A stretch of 64,000 bases of DNA from Ophiura sarsii (Eukaryota; Echinodermata; Ophiuroidea; Amphilepidida; Ophiuridae): the NCBI GenBank assembly GCA_035610835.1, contig CM069449.1, positions 60,970,292 through 61,034,291 of the forward strand. The letters run 5' to 3'. Positions 1 through 12,202 of this stretch are shown here, piece after piece. Positions within the stretch are counted from its first letter, which is position 1. Every line of letters begins with the position of its first letter. The position numbers and the translations under genes were made by a program. The notes beneath the pieces were generated by a model that saw only the letters and a list, made by a program, of their open reading frames with translations, searched no databases and had not been told where the DNA came from.

Positions 1-237
1 CAACAAGCGCACTGTGCATCATATGCGTGATGCGCCGCGGCGTGCATGTGGCCATAACTATGTGCCTGTGGCCATAATTGCGCACATACACTTGGATTAC
101 TCGTGGAGAGATAAAAACCAAATATTTCTCGCCAATTTGGAACTGATTAAACCAAAGCAGTAATACAATGTATTAACAAATACAAATCTAATCTTATACA
201 AACATAAACATCATTCACACAGATTACAGTAAATTGT

Positions 238-1154
238 GCTATCTTCAGTAGATAGCATCAGAAAATCATCAAACAGATCTTATAAGGCTATATTAAAAAA
301 TGTTTTGTCTCAAAGCTCTTCAGTTTTTCAAAAAGCTAATGCGGAATGCTATTTTTTTTTTTTTTTTTATTTTTTTTTTAATAAATTTAATATTGAAATC
401 CTTGTAAAAGTGAACTTTTTGTATTTAGAATGATGTGATCAATGAAAATCTGAAAAATTGGTGAAAAGAAAATTATAAAAAATTATTTATTAAGCGCAGC
501 AATTAACTAACACGCGTGGGAGCTTTGAGACAAATGATTTTTTTAATTTAGCCAATACTTGTATGGAAAATGCATGACTTAGATCAACATTATACAATAT
601 ACATCTCTCTTCAGCGGATAGGATCCGAAAGACATTAACCTGATGTAGTTCACTTCACGGAATGGATACACCTTTCAGATTAACTTTGCTATCTTCAGTC
701 CGGCTACATTAAGAAATTTGACATTTATGTCACGCAGTAATGTATGGAAGTTACCATGCTCAGACTTTACAAATCAGTTGCATTAATGCATTGCTCCAAT
801 CCAACAAATTATAAAAAAAATTGGGCTTTCAACAGTATTACAGGATCAAAAAACACATGTAAGTGCCCAAATATATTTTTCAGTCAGCTCAGAAAACTTG
901 CCCGCTAAAAATGGTCCTTGTAAATTGTCATAATGCCTATATACACACTAAATCCTGAGACTGGAAAGGGGCATAAATTGGGCTGGGGGCGGTGGCACAA
1001 TGGGCTTTTTTTTCCGGTCAGGGTCCCCCACCCTGAATTGTGCTATTTTCAGTAAATAGCATCGCATTGTATGTTATTACTTCCAGTAACTTAATATGCA
1101 GCTGCCTTGTTCAGATAAACTATAAAGGAAGTTGTGCTATCTTCAGTAGATAGC
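238..1154. repeat. Dispersed short hairpin repeat (three copies)
   Basis: The 19-base hairpin GCTATCTTCAGTAGATAGC occurs at 238-256 and 1136-1154, and a variant GCTATTTTCAGTAAATAGC lies at 1042-1060. The variant changes both arms so that pairing is kept. Downstream sequence of the 1136 copy resembles 687-745 (which has only a left half-site), so these are parts of a diverged repeat about 450 bp long. No gene is visible in 1-1500. Confidence 0.6.
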
Positions 1155-1527
1155 ATCTGGAATAAATTTGAGATTATGTCACTATGTGCGGTAATGTATG
1201 CAGGTAATTATGATGGTATACGAGAATGGCTGTGGGATTCAGAACATGCAATCAATTGTACTATCTACAGTATAGCAAAAGACATTGTGACACATAAACA
1301 AAAATGTGCCTATCACATCAATGATGTGATGCTATGATACTCAGACAGGATGAATCATCATTTGTGTACTCTTCAGTAACTTGTCAAAAAAACAAAGCAA
1401 ATATTTCAACACTGTAAGTTCCAGACATAATCCTAGTCTTTGATGGAATAAAGTGCATCCTACAGATGGCACACTTTTATTATGTAACTGACAATGCATT
1501 ATACTTGGAAATTTAAGTATACTATTA

Positions 1528-1865
1528 GGCCAAGAAAAATAATAAGTTGTGTTGCCCTCAGCGACCGACCCTAAAATCGTAAAAACAAGGGTCGCATTTT
1601 TTTTTTTTTTAGATTAAAATTTTTATTAAAAGTGTCTAAATGTTACTATTTTTTGCTTGAAATGAAGTAAGCTTAAATAAATGTTTTTAGACTATTGTCA
1701 CACTAGAAACATTAGTTAAATTGACATATGGGCCTATATCAATTTTGTATTGACATAAACCATATATTTTTCAGCAAAAATAAATAAAAAAGGATTTCAG
1801 ATCAACCGACCTGATTTTAAATTTTTGGCACTGGAGGGCAACACAACTTATTATTTTTCTTGGCC
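1528..1865. mobile_element. MITE with perfect 32-bp TIRs, PIF/Harbinger-like
   Basis: Positions 1528-1559 and 1834-1865 are exact reverse complements, with outer ends GGCCAAG and CTTGGCC. TTA flanks both sides (1525-1527, 1866-1868) and fits a 3-bp TWA target duplication as made by PIF/Harbinger transposases. The 338-bp interior has no ORF, so it is non-autonomous. Perfect TIRs suggest a fairly recent insertion. Confidence 0.85.
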
Positions 1866-1935
1866 TTACTACACTTACATGTATATTGTTTGCAGTAATG
1901 TACAGGTTTGTATACAGAGACCAAATTTAGCCTAA

Positions 1936-2145
1936 TGCACAAATTGTAAGAAGTCATGTTTCAAAATGCATTGAACATACTAGCGATATAATTTATTATA
2001 CATGTACAATGTACAAATGTGCATCCTGCTACACGTACATCGTATGTGGTGTCATGTTCAGTGCAGAACTTGTAAAGTTCATGTTTCAACATGAATTGAA
2101 CAGACTATAAAATGCAGCAGACATGGCCCCTGCTACACGTACATT
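1936..2145. repeat. Two diverged tandem units (~120 bp)
   Basis: The stretch 1943-2040 (TTGTAAGAAGTCATGTTTCA, then CCTGCTACACGTACAT) recurs at 2069-2145 with substitutions (CTTGTAAAGTTCATGTTTCA, CCTGCTACACGTACAT). It is non-coding. The overlapping short ORFs have no recognisable content. Confidence 0.6.
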
Positions 2146-2781
2146 GAATGTCACGCATTATAAATTGCATGTTGCCTGCATCATACACCCAGGGGGTGAC
2201 AGACAGCTTCAAGAGAATCTCTCGTTTGTTTGGTTAGCACGCTTTTATATTTTTCAAATATTCATCATAGTATCCCTAGCTGGTCGGTGTCTATTACTCA
2301 CAGCGTCAGAAGGATTGTGTTACCTCATAAACTCTTCAACTATAAGTTTGATGTAAGCGACATCTGCGTCAATTTGTTGTCATATCCATTATCCACATCT
2401 CAGATTGTCAGTGACTAAATGGTGGTGTTGCCCTTTGGGCCACTTAATACGGTACTTGTAATCAATTTGAGTAATTTTCACTGGGTTTAAAAAAGGGTAA
2501 AAATTACCACTCCACCTCGAGTTACTGTAGTGCATGAAATATTTTGAGACAGTGCAACAATGTATTTTCCATCACTCCCGAGTCGTAAGTGAATCTTCCC
2601 AAAACAAAAATTAAAATTCACACCCATTTAACTCCTTGCTCTTGAATTTGATGACGGGTATAGTGCGAGTGATATTATTGAACAGCGTTTCAGAGAATTA
2701 TCAAACAAGTCAGTTTTGTCCCTGAAATACATGTATTAAATCCTCGTTTCCAAATTCTTACAAAATTTGAATAGAGATATT

Positions 2782-2782
<1 letters not shown>

Positions 2783-2851
<69 letters not shown>
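2783..2851 (+). repeat. (CAA)n microsatellite
   Basis: About 23 uninterrupted CAA units. The flanking 2150-3310 shows no gene and no further clear repeat. Confidence 0.97.
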
Positions 2852-3316
2852 ATTAAAAAAGAAAAGATATTTTTGTTTTTAAATTAGTAAGTCAGTATCC
2901 TACATCAACATGACCAAGAATAAGCAGCCTGTCTCTTCACTTTGCTTACTATCTCTACACTTGCACAAGTTCATATTTCTAATTATTCATCCCTTTCGTC
3001 CCTGGCTGGTGTACATGTACTATGTACTTGAGCTTTACCATGAAGGGAATTATGTTACGGTGCCGTGGATAAATGCATCAAATTAAGTTTGATGCAATTG
3101 CCCTCCTGCGTCAATTTGTTATCATAAATTCAAATGAAATCATCTCTAAATGGTGTACTGCCCTGGGGCTTTAATGCACAACATTCATCATGAAAATGTC
3201 ATTCTCTTTGTATACATGTGCAGCGATGGAAAGACCAACATGACTTTCCACCCGGGGTTGACTAGGTAGGACCAACATGTACACACTTTGTGGACCTACA
3301 ATAGTCCACACCATTA

Positions 3317-3647
3317 GGCAAAACAAAAAAATTGACTTAAGTCTGGGTCGGACGGTTGGATTTTTTTGTTGTTGTAATTTGAACAGGGAGATACTCTAGA
3401 CAAAAACATGTTTTAAAGAATTTTTTTGATTTTCAAACAAGCAGATACTACTCAAAAACACGTTTATATCTTTTTTATTTATTGTTATGTGCTTCTTTTT
3501 CAATTTTTTTCAATTTCTTTTTTAATTTCTTTTTTTTACTTTGAAAATAAAATAAAAATAGCAACCCTAGATTTCCGAAAATTTGGGTAGGTCGGAAAGG
3601 GCAAGTCAATTATTTTTTTTTTTTTTGGGGGGGGGGGGGGGGGGGCC
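3317..3647. mobile_element. MITE related to the 1528 element, with a poly-G tract
   Basis: Ends are GGC and GCC flanked by TTA (3314-3316, 3648-3650). Imperfect TIRs contain AAAAAAATTGACTT at the left, answered by AAGTCAATTATTTTT at the right. GACC/GGTC-type internal motifs resemble the 1528-1865 element. The right TIR is disturbed by a run of about 19 G. No ORF. The following 3650-4480 holds no gene that I can see. Confidence 0.6.
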
Positions 3648-4493
3648 TTAACAAATAATGGAACAATTCACGAAAGGCCTGTTGAAGAATTGGGTGGGGT
3701 GACACTCCTCTAAGTGAAATATATGAAAATGCTGCCAAAGTAGTGTTGTTTGTTAAATTTTGATTGGATTGTTTTAATTAAACGAAGATTATCAGACAAT
3801 ATCAGTGCACATTTTCTTCCATAACAAATTGTATTTAAATAATAGTGCCCAATTTGTTTAGTTTCAATGATAACATTATCCATGTTACTTACTAAGTACT
3901 CAAAAATCCTCCACTGCAGCCGTTATTGTATGGCTGTATTCATACCGTTTTTATGACTTGGATTAGGGCATTCATGCACGCCAATCGAGGCAAGCAACAA
4001 CACAAGCCACATTCCACATAATGAATGGCCATCCATTCAATTGCCCCCTCCCCCCCCCCCCCCAATTTAAAATGAAAATTATGTATGCAGCTTCAATTTT
4101 CTTCAGTTAGCAATTCTGTTAAGAAAACAAACTCCATTTTAGTAGAAAAAGTTGAAATGGAATCTTTATCTTGACACCACTTTATTTGCAGATGAGTAGT
4201 TTGCTACATTTGTATTATCCTGCCTAAGACCTTGAGGGTGAGTGCACTCACTATAGGCTTGGTTTATTACGTCATCGAAAACCATCTGCACATGCGCTCA
4301 AGCCTTTTGTTATAGCAGGTCTTGACCAGGAGCAACTTTTTACTATTTTGATAAAAAATGGCGCCTGGTCATACTTTACTGTGCAAAGTTTGGAATACAC
4401 CAGGAGCCAAAACTTGACAACCAGGGGTACAAAATTCCTGGATGCCCGCTTAACAAAAGGCTATACGCTTGGAGATAGGCTTGGGCGTAATTA

Positions 4494-4680
4494 TACTCTG
4501 TTTGGCCATCTCGAGACAGTGACGTAACCGCGTATTCTACTAATTGCATCACATAACGCGCGCGCATACTCGCGTCGCTGGCGTACAAATACGAGAGTTG
4601 AAAGGCGGAAGATACACACGCGTGCGTAAAAGCTGCGTCTGTTCAGTAACGTCACTGTCTCGAGATGGCCAAATAGAGTA
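4494..4680. mobile_element. Short foldback MITE with ~37-bp TIRs
   Basis: Left arm TACTCTGTTTGGCCATCTCG is answered at the right by CGAGATGGCCAAATAGAGTA. The arms run on through GAGACAGTGACGT with only about two mismatches. TA on each side is compatible with a Tc1/mariner-type TA target. The interior is CpG-rich. Open frames crossing it on both strands are by-products. Confidence 0.8.
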
Positions 4681-5134
4681 TAGGAGGGTTAACCATTTTG
4701 GATCCACAGAACGCCACAGCATTCCTAGGAAATAAAGAAATACTCAATTCATAAATTTTCAACATTTATCACTCTTGAGAAGAAAAAAATTGAAGGATGA
4801 AAATCAAAAGTGAAGGGTATTTCACGGTTCACCCTTTGTATGGGTGAGTGAAAACACTGGGAATAAGGGCACACTGTACACAATTACTATATTAATCCTC
4901 CACTGACAAATACACATAGTTTTGGAATGATTCAGTGCAGTATTGAACCCTTTGAAACAGTGATTTTTGTCTCGAATGTTAAACAGTAAAAAATAAAATT
5001 TATTTTTATTTGCTTTTGATTTTTGTGACTAATAATATTTTATCCTACAATACAAGCACCTTAAAACAGCACCATCATGATTTTAACCCACTATCCACGG
5101 TTCTTTACCACCTTCGGTTTGTTATCAATCATTA

Positions 5135-5506
5135 TTAAAGGTATATAATGTGATCTTTTCCAGGGGATGCCCTCAATCCTCGAAAAAAAATTGGAAGCAG
5201 ATTTTCTTGCAGATTTACTTTTCTGATCATAAATCATAAATTTATTCCAAGTTACAGAGCGATACGATTCCTAATAACCTCAAAATCATAGTTTTAGAGT
5301 GAATTTAGAGTAAAATTTTAAATAGATTGTACTGCTCGGTTTTCAAACCATGATTTTGAAGTAATTAGGATTCGTATCGATCTGTAACTTAAAGAAGATC
5401 TTTGATATTATGATCAAAAATGCAAATCTGCAAGAAAATCTGCTTTCATAGTAAAAATCAATGATAGAGGGCGCTACTTGGAAAAGATCACATAATATGT
5501 CTTTAA
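5135..5506. mobile_element. TTAA-flanked foldback MITE, copy 1
   Basis: A 372-bp inverted repeat bounded by TTAA at both ends. Left end starts TTAAAGGTATATAATGTGAT; right end is the complementary ATCACATAATATGTCTTTAA. Both arms carry the AAAATCTGC/GCAGATTT and CGATACGATTCC motifs shared with copies at 27065 and 29660. TTAA on both sides in all three copies fits a TTAA-targeting (piggyBac-type) mover, though TTAA could instead belong to the TIR. No ORF. Confidence 0.8.
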
Positions 5507-5700
5507 GAGGTCCCATTTTTCATTTGATTTGGACCATGTTTTTAGAAATTTGCAATGTTCAGCGGTACTGTCTACATGTATAATTTGATTCACTACAATT
5601 TTAGTACTTTCATCCAAATTCTACAACTTGTACTACATTTTGTACATCAATGAATGTAGGCAGAGTATTCCCATGGCAAAACCAATGGGCAGCAAATTAT

Positions 5701-5759
5701 GTAGATCATTGCTTTGCCAAACATGTGTAGTACACATGTTTGGCAAAGCAATGATCTAC
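5701..5759. repeat. Perfect 29-bp palindrome with 1-base spacer
   Basis: Arm 5701-5729 is the exact reverse complement of 5731-5759, with a single G between them. Pairing stops sharply at both outer edges. No target duplication is seen. No gene is visible in 5510-7670. Confidence 0.95.
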
Positions 5760-7712
5760 GTACAGTATGTGTTCCCAATTAGTAAAAAGCTTCATTTGTA
5801 TTGATTTTATGCATAATTGAGTACAAGCAAGTTAGCACTGTACAGTACAGTACAGAGGAATATTTTTATGGCACAATTTGTTTGTGTGAATTTATCACAG
5901 AATTTATAATAGCGTCAAGGTAATATTACTCCACCTGTGCATAGACTGCAAAAGAGAATATTTTCACGATTGAGAAAAAGTGCAGATTGTGAAAATGACT
6001 TGGATTTTTGAAAATTTCTTGAAAAAGACAATGAAAAAATAGAATTTAAAAAAAAATTAAAAAAATTAAAACGGATGCGCGCAAGGATGAGAAACTACTT
6101 CATTTTTTTATTTGGCCTTACATTGTTCAGCAAAATTGTTGAATTCCAAAGGTTGAGTTGCATAACTCCAATGGGTCTATTTTTAGAAGCACAAGGTCAC
6201 AAGAAATGTGCCCATTGAGTAGTACACAAACTGGTAGGTGGTTAACCACCTTTGGAAGTAATTCATCTCATTTTAGACTATAATTCCTAAGAATTTACGG
6301 ACATAATGAGAAAAATATGGGGATTCTTCTGATATCAGAATATCTTGATGTGAACAAAAAATCATAGCCCCCAAAAAGTGATTGGAACATATTAAAATCT
6401 AATCATGCACCTGCCACTTTTTGGAAATTGGTGTCAGATGTGGGATGATGTTAACAAGTGTCTGGTTTTATAACAACTGATTGAAATTAGTTACCTATTA
6501 CTAGACACGCACAGTAATGTAGCTAGTTAAATACCCCTATGAATGATCAATATTCAATCCTATTATAATCGCCAAAAGGTATTATAAAGCATGCATTAGC
6601 CCTTCGCCTTTGTTCGTTTATTTTATCATGATTTTACAGTGACTGTAGAGCAAGCACACCTTGTGTTTTTCACCAAGCACAAATGAAATAACACATTGGC
6701 ACACATCCATGTTAATGTTCAAGAACAAATCACAGCATTTGCTTACGAAGTCTACCATAGAACTCTGTGTGTCATTTCAATGTAGCAGCAATATGTGTTC
6801 AAGTTAGTTTTCTCGCAACTGGATGGAATTTCAATTTATAAATTTTGTAACCATCTGAAGCCATCAAAGACCATTGTATATTGCCAATGCCAGGAGAGTC
6901 TCCTGATATAGGAGATCTCCTGAAATAAAATTGATCTTTCGTGTGGCTTCAGAATTGGTAGGAGAGTTGACGAATATTGATGACAAATGACAATATAAAT
7001 GACGTACAAGATTACCAGTTGCATACATTCATTTCAGAGGGCTATGCTTTATTGTGGTAAAGAGTAAGGGATATTGCACTTTGGAATGAATACTTTTTGA
7101 GATGATTAACATGAATACAAAGAAATAAACACATCTCATATTAAGATTATTTTGACAATTATGTAATGTACATGTAGGCCTAGGCCTACAGTGCTAATAA
7201 ACCTAATTGTAACCTGAATTTCATTCAAATTCATACATGTACACTACCTGATAATCATACCTCGGCTAATATTTAGAATACCCTTTCTTATCCCTAATTA
7301 CTGTGCAAGTGTATGGGTCATTCTTTAAAAAAAACACCATGACATGCAGTGGTGTGGCAGGGTATACTAAAGGAAGGCCCATACCTTTAATGCATCAATG
7401 AATGATATGATCATCAGGTCTATGTTTCAAAACACTATCAGTCTTTGATGCATTTTCACTGCTAATGGTGGTGCTATTAAAAGCTCTTGATTGAATTAGT
7501 TAAGACTGAAGACTCTATTTAAAAATAAAAAGGGAATTAAGATCGTTTAGCTAATACAGTACAGACACCCCCTTGATGTTGCGAAATAATGATAATAATA
7601 AATCACTTTTAAGGACCGAATTTATTTTAAATCAATGAACATACGACTTGCCTATCTTTTTTTACATGTTTTAGCATTGGAAATAAAATTCCTGCAATGA
7701 TGATTGACTCAC

Positions 7713-8180
7713 CCCTCGTTTTTTGGTATGTTCATTCAAAGCTTTCAACCATGAGAGAACGATATGTCCAGGAGCTTGGGACTGATGAAGGTATAACCAG
7801 GCCACCACTGAATTGACCCACCGACATGACTCCCCTTGGCCGGCCGGGATAGACCCGCTAGAATCCCTAGCGCCGCCCCCGTGTACTCCGCGTGCACCGG
7901 CGGCATGATCCCCAGGTCTTAGGGACCCATCTTGGGTTCGTCTTCGACCCTGTTGACCATGTTCTTCCTGATTTTTTTTCTTGTTAAAATCCCACCATGT
8001 TCCTCCCGCAATAACGCAGGCTGTGAGAAAGATCCAAAACAACAGTAAAACATCCAAAATGTCTATGCTTCCTTCTTGCACATCAGCCGCAACGTCTGCG
8101 CTCAGCCCGGCCATCTTTGAAACCGCATCCGACAACTTCACCAACCAGTTATCCACTAAACTGCCGTTTGTCGTCATCAT
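7713..8180 (-). CDS. First coding exon of a C2CD2/TMEM24-like membrane-anchored lipid-transfer protein (partial)
   Basis: The minus-strand frame starts at an ATG-ATG pair at 8180 and gives 156 codons. It ends exactly at an in-phase splice donor (exon ...CGAGGG, intron GTGAGT at 7712-7707), so the intron is phase 0. In order, the sequence shows a polar N-terminus, one hydrophobic anchor at about residues 42-64 (DVLLLFWIFLTACVIAGG), a KKK stop-transfer, a G/R/A-rich linker at about 75-115, then RWVNSVVAWLYLH and WLKALNEHTKKRG. In C2CD2/TMEM24 proteins an N-terminal ER anchor is followed by an SMP lipid-binding domain that opens with a W-x-ALNE-like stretch, and such proteins move phosphoinositides at ER-plasma membrane contacts. 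That assignment is from remembered family resemblance and only the first part of the SMP domain is here. Later exons would lie toward or beyond position 1; none is recognised. The exon is locally GC-rich. Antisense frames are shadows. Confidence 0.65.
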
Positions 8181-8226
8181 TTATGGTCTTATTTGGTCTG
8201 TAGAATTCCTCAGAGATCAATTGTGA

Positions 8227-8888
8227 CTGGGCTAAGCCTGATGACTGTCAGTTATTGGTTCCCGCCCAGATGAGAGGCCCTTACGGAGAGGTCATTACCA
8301 GTTGATTTCTTGGCGAGAATAACATTCCGAAGACGTTCACGACAGGGTCTTATTTTCTATCTTATTCCTCCATTGGATTTTATTTACTTTTGATGAGAAG
8401 AGGAAAATCTCATTTAACGTACAGATGATGTAAGTGAAGAGTAAAAACGTCGCAAGTTGAAAGTAACATAATTGAAATACATTCAACAACAAAACTGCTA
8501 CGACCAATGTTTTCTATACTTAATAATTATAATTTATGTTTAAAAAACGAATTATTTCAATAATTTATGATGATGGTAAAAATTCTAATTGATGGTTTTA
8601 AAAGTATTGTTTTTAAAATTCATAGACTGCACGATAAAATAATACAAGCGCTGACTGATAAACTTGAGGGCGGTAGGATACCAATCAATTAAGACTCAGA
8701 CGGGGCAAGACATGATTTATTGATCTGCGTTGGTAAGCGTGCATTTACTTGTATTAATTGCCTAAATCAATGGAATATTGGCCAGCGGCTGCACCAGCCT
8801 CAACATTTTGTGGTAGAAAACGGTAGACAAAACAAATGTGGGTGAAAAAAATGAGCGCGAAGCGTGTGAAAAATGGTGGGCTCTTATT
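8227..8888. other. Upstream flank of the 8180 gene; no second gene
   Basis: This region is 5' of the minus-strand start and should hold its leader and promoter. I see no convincing TATA box and no ORF above background. Confidence 0.4.
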
Positions 8889-10982
8889 GTAAAAATTGCC
8901 TGAAACTAGCTTTATTCTGAATTTGACATTAAGCCCACTATTAGTATTAAGGTAAGTATTTTATCATAACATGTGGGGGGGTTGATTACATAGGCCATCC
9001 TCATGGTCAAGGAAGTACAGTAATAGGGGATATACCCCCCACCCATCGTGCACCAAGCCCAGGTCCGAAAAAAAAAATCATGGTTACGGCCCTGACCAAG
9101 CTTTATTAAGTCCTATAGGCCTACTGGATTTCTTTAGGTTGTAACATTAAAGGTGCATGTCATTCTAGTGATAGTTATATATCAAATGAAAGCTTGTGAC
9201 TTCTAGATTCCAAATTATGTTTGTTTGTTTTTAATAAACTTCTAGTAAGCCTCTATGCCTTTTAAAAGTTTCCGTTGACTCACCTCTCTAAAAATAAAGA
9301 ATTAGCGACCTTGCAAATCCACAGGGTGGTGATGGTGATGACATCATCTCTTGTACCACCACCTTACACTACCAGCACAGACAACACTCATGCACACACT
9401 GCATGGAGTGTCAATACATAAATGTACTTGTATAACATGCACGGACCACCACATAGCATAACATTTATATAATTCTAAGATTTAATCATGGAATTATTTG
9501 TATTATTATTATACCTGTATTTTTAATATATTTTAAATCATCGTAGGGCAATTCCATTATATGGGAACGTGAAAAATCACTATGGGTCATTGTGGATAAA
9601 TGCATACTAGGCGAGGAACAAATACAGATTTTGAATAGCTGTATTAGTGTTTGTGAAAATCCTGTTTGATAGTTGTGTGATATTTGGCTTCGAAATTTGG
9701 GAAATAGGAGCTAAATATTATAACATTAAATAAATCCTAAAAAGCAAAAGGCTTAACTTTCTAAATATTTTATATACACAGGTTTGGGGCAAGTTACTTT
9801 ATATCAAAGGCAATTTTTACCAAGGGATATGGTATTTCCAAGAGAACATTTCCTATTTTGGTCTGATTTAGATGTAATTCCATTACCGAAAAGTAAATAA
9901 AGTTTTCTACTGGACTTGTTCTTGCTGAATTATGATGTCATTGTAAATTCTCATCCTTCACCAACCTACTAAGATTCTCAAACATCAACTTCAGTAATAT
10001 CTACACTAATTCTTATCAAAACAGTGGTAACGGAATTATATACATTTGGTAACAGAATTACATTAAGTTCACAATTACAACTTTAGCTTTCTGAAGCTAT
10101 AAAGAAACTATTTTGTAATCTCTCTTATCTTAGACTATGTATGTTAGGTTATTATTTGCTTAAGTCCAATTTTAAAACACATTTGGTCCAATAGTTTGAT
10201 ATATTGGGGTGTTTTTATGTTTATCCTCCATTTTCTGTTTTTTTTTAAACAAACACAAATCATCTTTGTGAGCTTAGTTTGCATACAGGGATTTTTTATT
10301 TTAGTTTATAATAGTGGAAGTCATGCTGAATGTTAACACACTCATTTTAGATAACATGGATAATCTGATATTCAAACAATTTACATTTATCTGGTAAATT
10401 TATTCACAATTTTGTATTGTATAATGATGTTATAAAATTGAATCCCACATATATATTAATAGTATTTTTAATTTGAACATCACACAATTGTACGGTATTC
10501 CATACTTTCACTATGCATTATTTCAGGGGTGTGTGTACATAATGTTATCAGGGGTGTGGGCAGTGGTTGAATTTGTTAGATATGACGGAGGCCCTCTGGA
10601 GGTTAAAAGATTGGTGATTTTGATTCTTTTTTACTGATTTTTTGGCACACAGGGTTTCGGGGGGGAAATCAGAAAAATGTATTTTGAAATCTAGAGATCA
10701 CCAGCTTTCCATTGATATAATGATCCATAGAATAACGGTCACCTTTAATGAGTGCAGAAGGCGGTTGTTGGCAGGTGTAAAATTGATCCCTTATTAAAGC
10801 ATTCAGTAATCCTATTTATTTTTTACATCGGTGGTGATGAAGAAAAAAAATCGAGGACTAATTAATATCAGTATAACAATGGGGCTGGCAAATTCGCACG
10901 AAGCCCGCAAACATTGTAGGCCTATAGCTTTTATGTAAAAATTGCCTGAAATAAGCTTAATTTGGTCTGAATTAGACATTTC
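8889..10982. repeat. Pair of interspersed repeat fragments
   Basis: TGTAAAAATTGCCTGAAA at about 8889-8935 recurs at about 10936-10982, followed in both by a CTTTATT/CTTAATTT and TGAATT-GACATT block. Each copy is followed further on by a G- or C-rich run. The sequence between them is AT-rich and shows no gene. Confidence 0.5.
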
Positions 10983-11098
10983 AAGCTAAGTTGAAGTAAT
11001 ATATTGACATTAAAACTCAACATTTTCGATTGTATGGGCGGGCAAATTGGGATGGGACCGTTGAGTGAGTTGACTGGTGAGGTAGGGGAAAGTCAAGT

Positions 11099-11131
11099 GA
11101 GGGGGGGGGGGGGGGGTGGGGGGGGGGGGGG
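11099..11131 (+). repeat. Poly-G tract
   Basis: About 33 bases of G broken by one T. Similar homopolymers occur at 3627, 22131, 25525 (C), 33985 (C), 41265 (G then C), 51701 (C) and 62797. Confidence 0.95.
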
Positions 11132-11435
11132 ATATTCCCCCGTGATGCAGCCACTGTTTTGCACACTAATCAATTAAAGGGGGTATCGAGAGAAGAAAGA
11201 AAAAATAGCGTAACGGTGTTTATCATAAAATGCTGTCCGAGCCGGGGATGGAATGAATATATTTTGAAACGACCACAAAGACGGCTGATTTGTCTTAATC
11301 TTTACAGCTATAAGTTTGTGTATGTAATACAATTGTAAACATGTAGAAATCCCGGTTTTTATCCTAACTGAGGGCGAAGACTTCAACACATCTCTTAGAC
11401 CCCTTTTATATTGCGTACTCTCTAAGTTAATGTAA

Positions 11436-11700
11436 GAGTGAAAATGTCACTCGTATGTTCAGAGTGAAGTCATTGTCACTCGTAAAGAGTGATTTTTCAC
11501 TCGATGTCAGAGTGACTCTTCACTCTGTGCGGTTGATGAGTTCAGAGTGAAATTATTGTCACTCAAAGAGAGTGATTTTCACTCTGTGTCGAGTGACTTT
11601 TCACTCTGTGCGGTTGATGAGTTCAGAGAGAAATTATTGTCACTCGAAAAGAGTGATTTTCACCCTGTGTCGAGTGACTTTTCACTCTGTGCGAGTGATC
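11436..11700. repeat. Minisatellite of AGAGTGA/TCACTCT palindromes
   Basis: About three units of 81-84 bp. TTCAGAG marks the phase at 11457, 11541 and 11622. Each unit carries several GAGTGA and TCACTC motifs in opposite orientations, so the transcript of either strand could fold extensively. It ends 170 bp before the assembly gap. Confidence 0.85.
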
Positions 11701-11867
11701 AGTTGTACCAGATTTAAATAATCTGAGAGCCGGAACACAATCCAATAGAAAAATATTCAAAAACTCAAAAGTATTCTTTATTAAATTTAAACATTATTGA
11801 TGTGATAAATAACGATAATATCAATGTTAATTGTTCTCTGCAATAATGTTAAAGTCCAAATAATTGA

Positions 11868-11967
11868 NNNNNNNNNNNNNNNNNNNNNNNNNNNNNNNNN
11901 NNNNNNNNNNNNNNNNNNNNNNNNNNNNNNNNNNNNNNNNNNNNNNNNNNNNNNNNNNNNNNNNNNN
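11868..11967. other. Assembly gap (100 N)
   Basis: Exactly 100 N, the conventional size for a gap of unknown length. Any frame running through it is meaningless. Confidence 0.99.
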
Positions 11968-12007
11968 CTGCTTTTATGCAAACATCTTTCTATAAGGTGA
12001 TTGTCAC

Positions 12008-12202
12008 TTTTGAAACTGGACCCACGACCATTGAAATGACAATAACTCCGCTCTGCAACATCGTATCTCATCGATCGAGGTGTCAAAATATGCAGAACAA
12101 AATTATGCACTTGGTTATTTGCTTCGATTAATGCATACCTTTTCGAGCCGTTATATATTGGATCATTTCTAAGTGTTTCGATACTTTTTGTGAGCAGTTT
12201 AA
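12008..12202. repeat. Interspersed repeat, copy A
   Basis: Starts TTTTGAAACTGGACCCACGA and stays alignable with 45085-45285 for about 195 bp, ending near GAGCAGTTTAAT. No TIRs or coding content are visible, so the class is unknown. The following 12203-13180 shows no gene. Confidence 0.8.

Noticed and set aside
5701..5759. MicroRNA precursor
   Set aside because: Perfect arms with a one-base loop; real precursors have a longer loop and mismatches.
7981..8226. 81-codon plus frame
   Set aside because: Antisense shadow of the minus-strand first exon, which has a donor site and a membrane anchor.
11436..11700. CRISPR-like array
   Set aside because: Eukaryotic minisatellite; units are contiguous with no unique spacers.
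11787..12110. 107-codon minus frame
   Set aside because: Runs through the 100-N gap.
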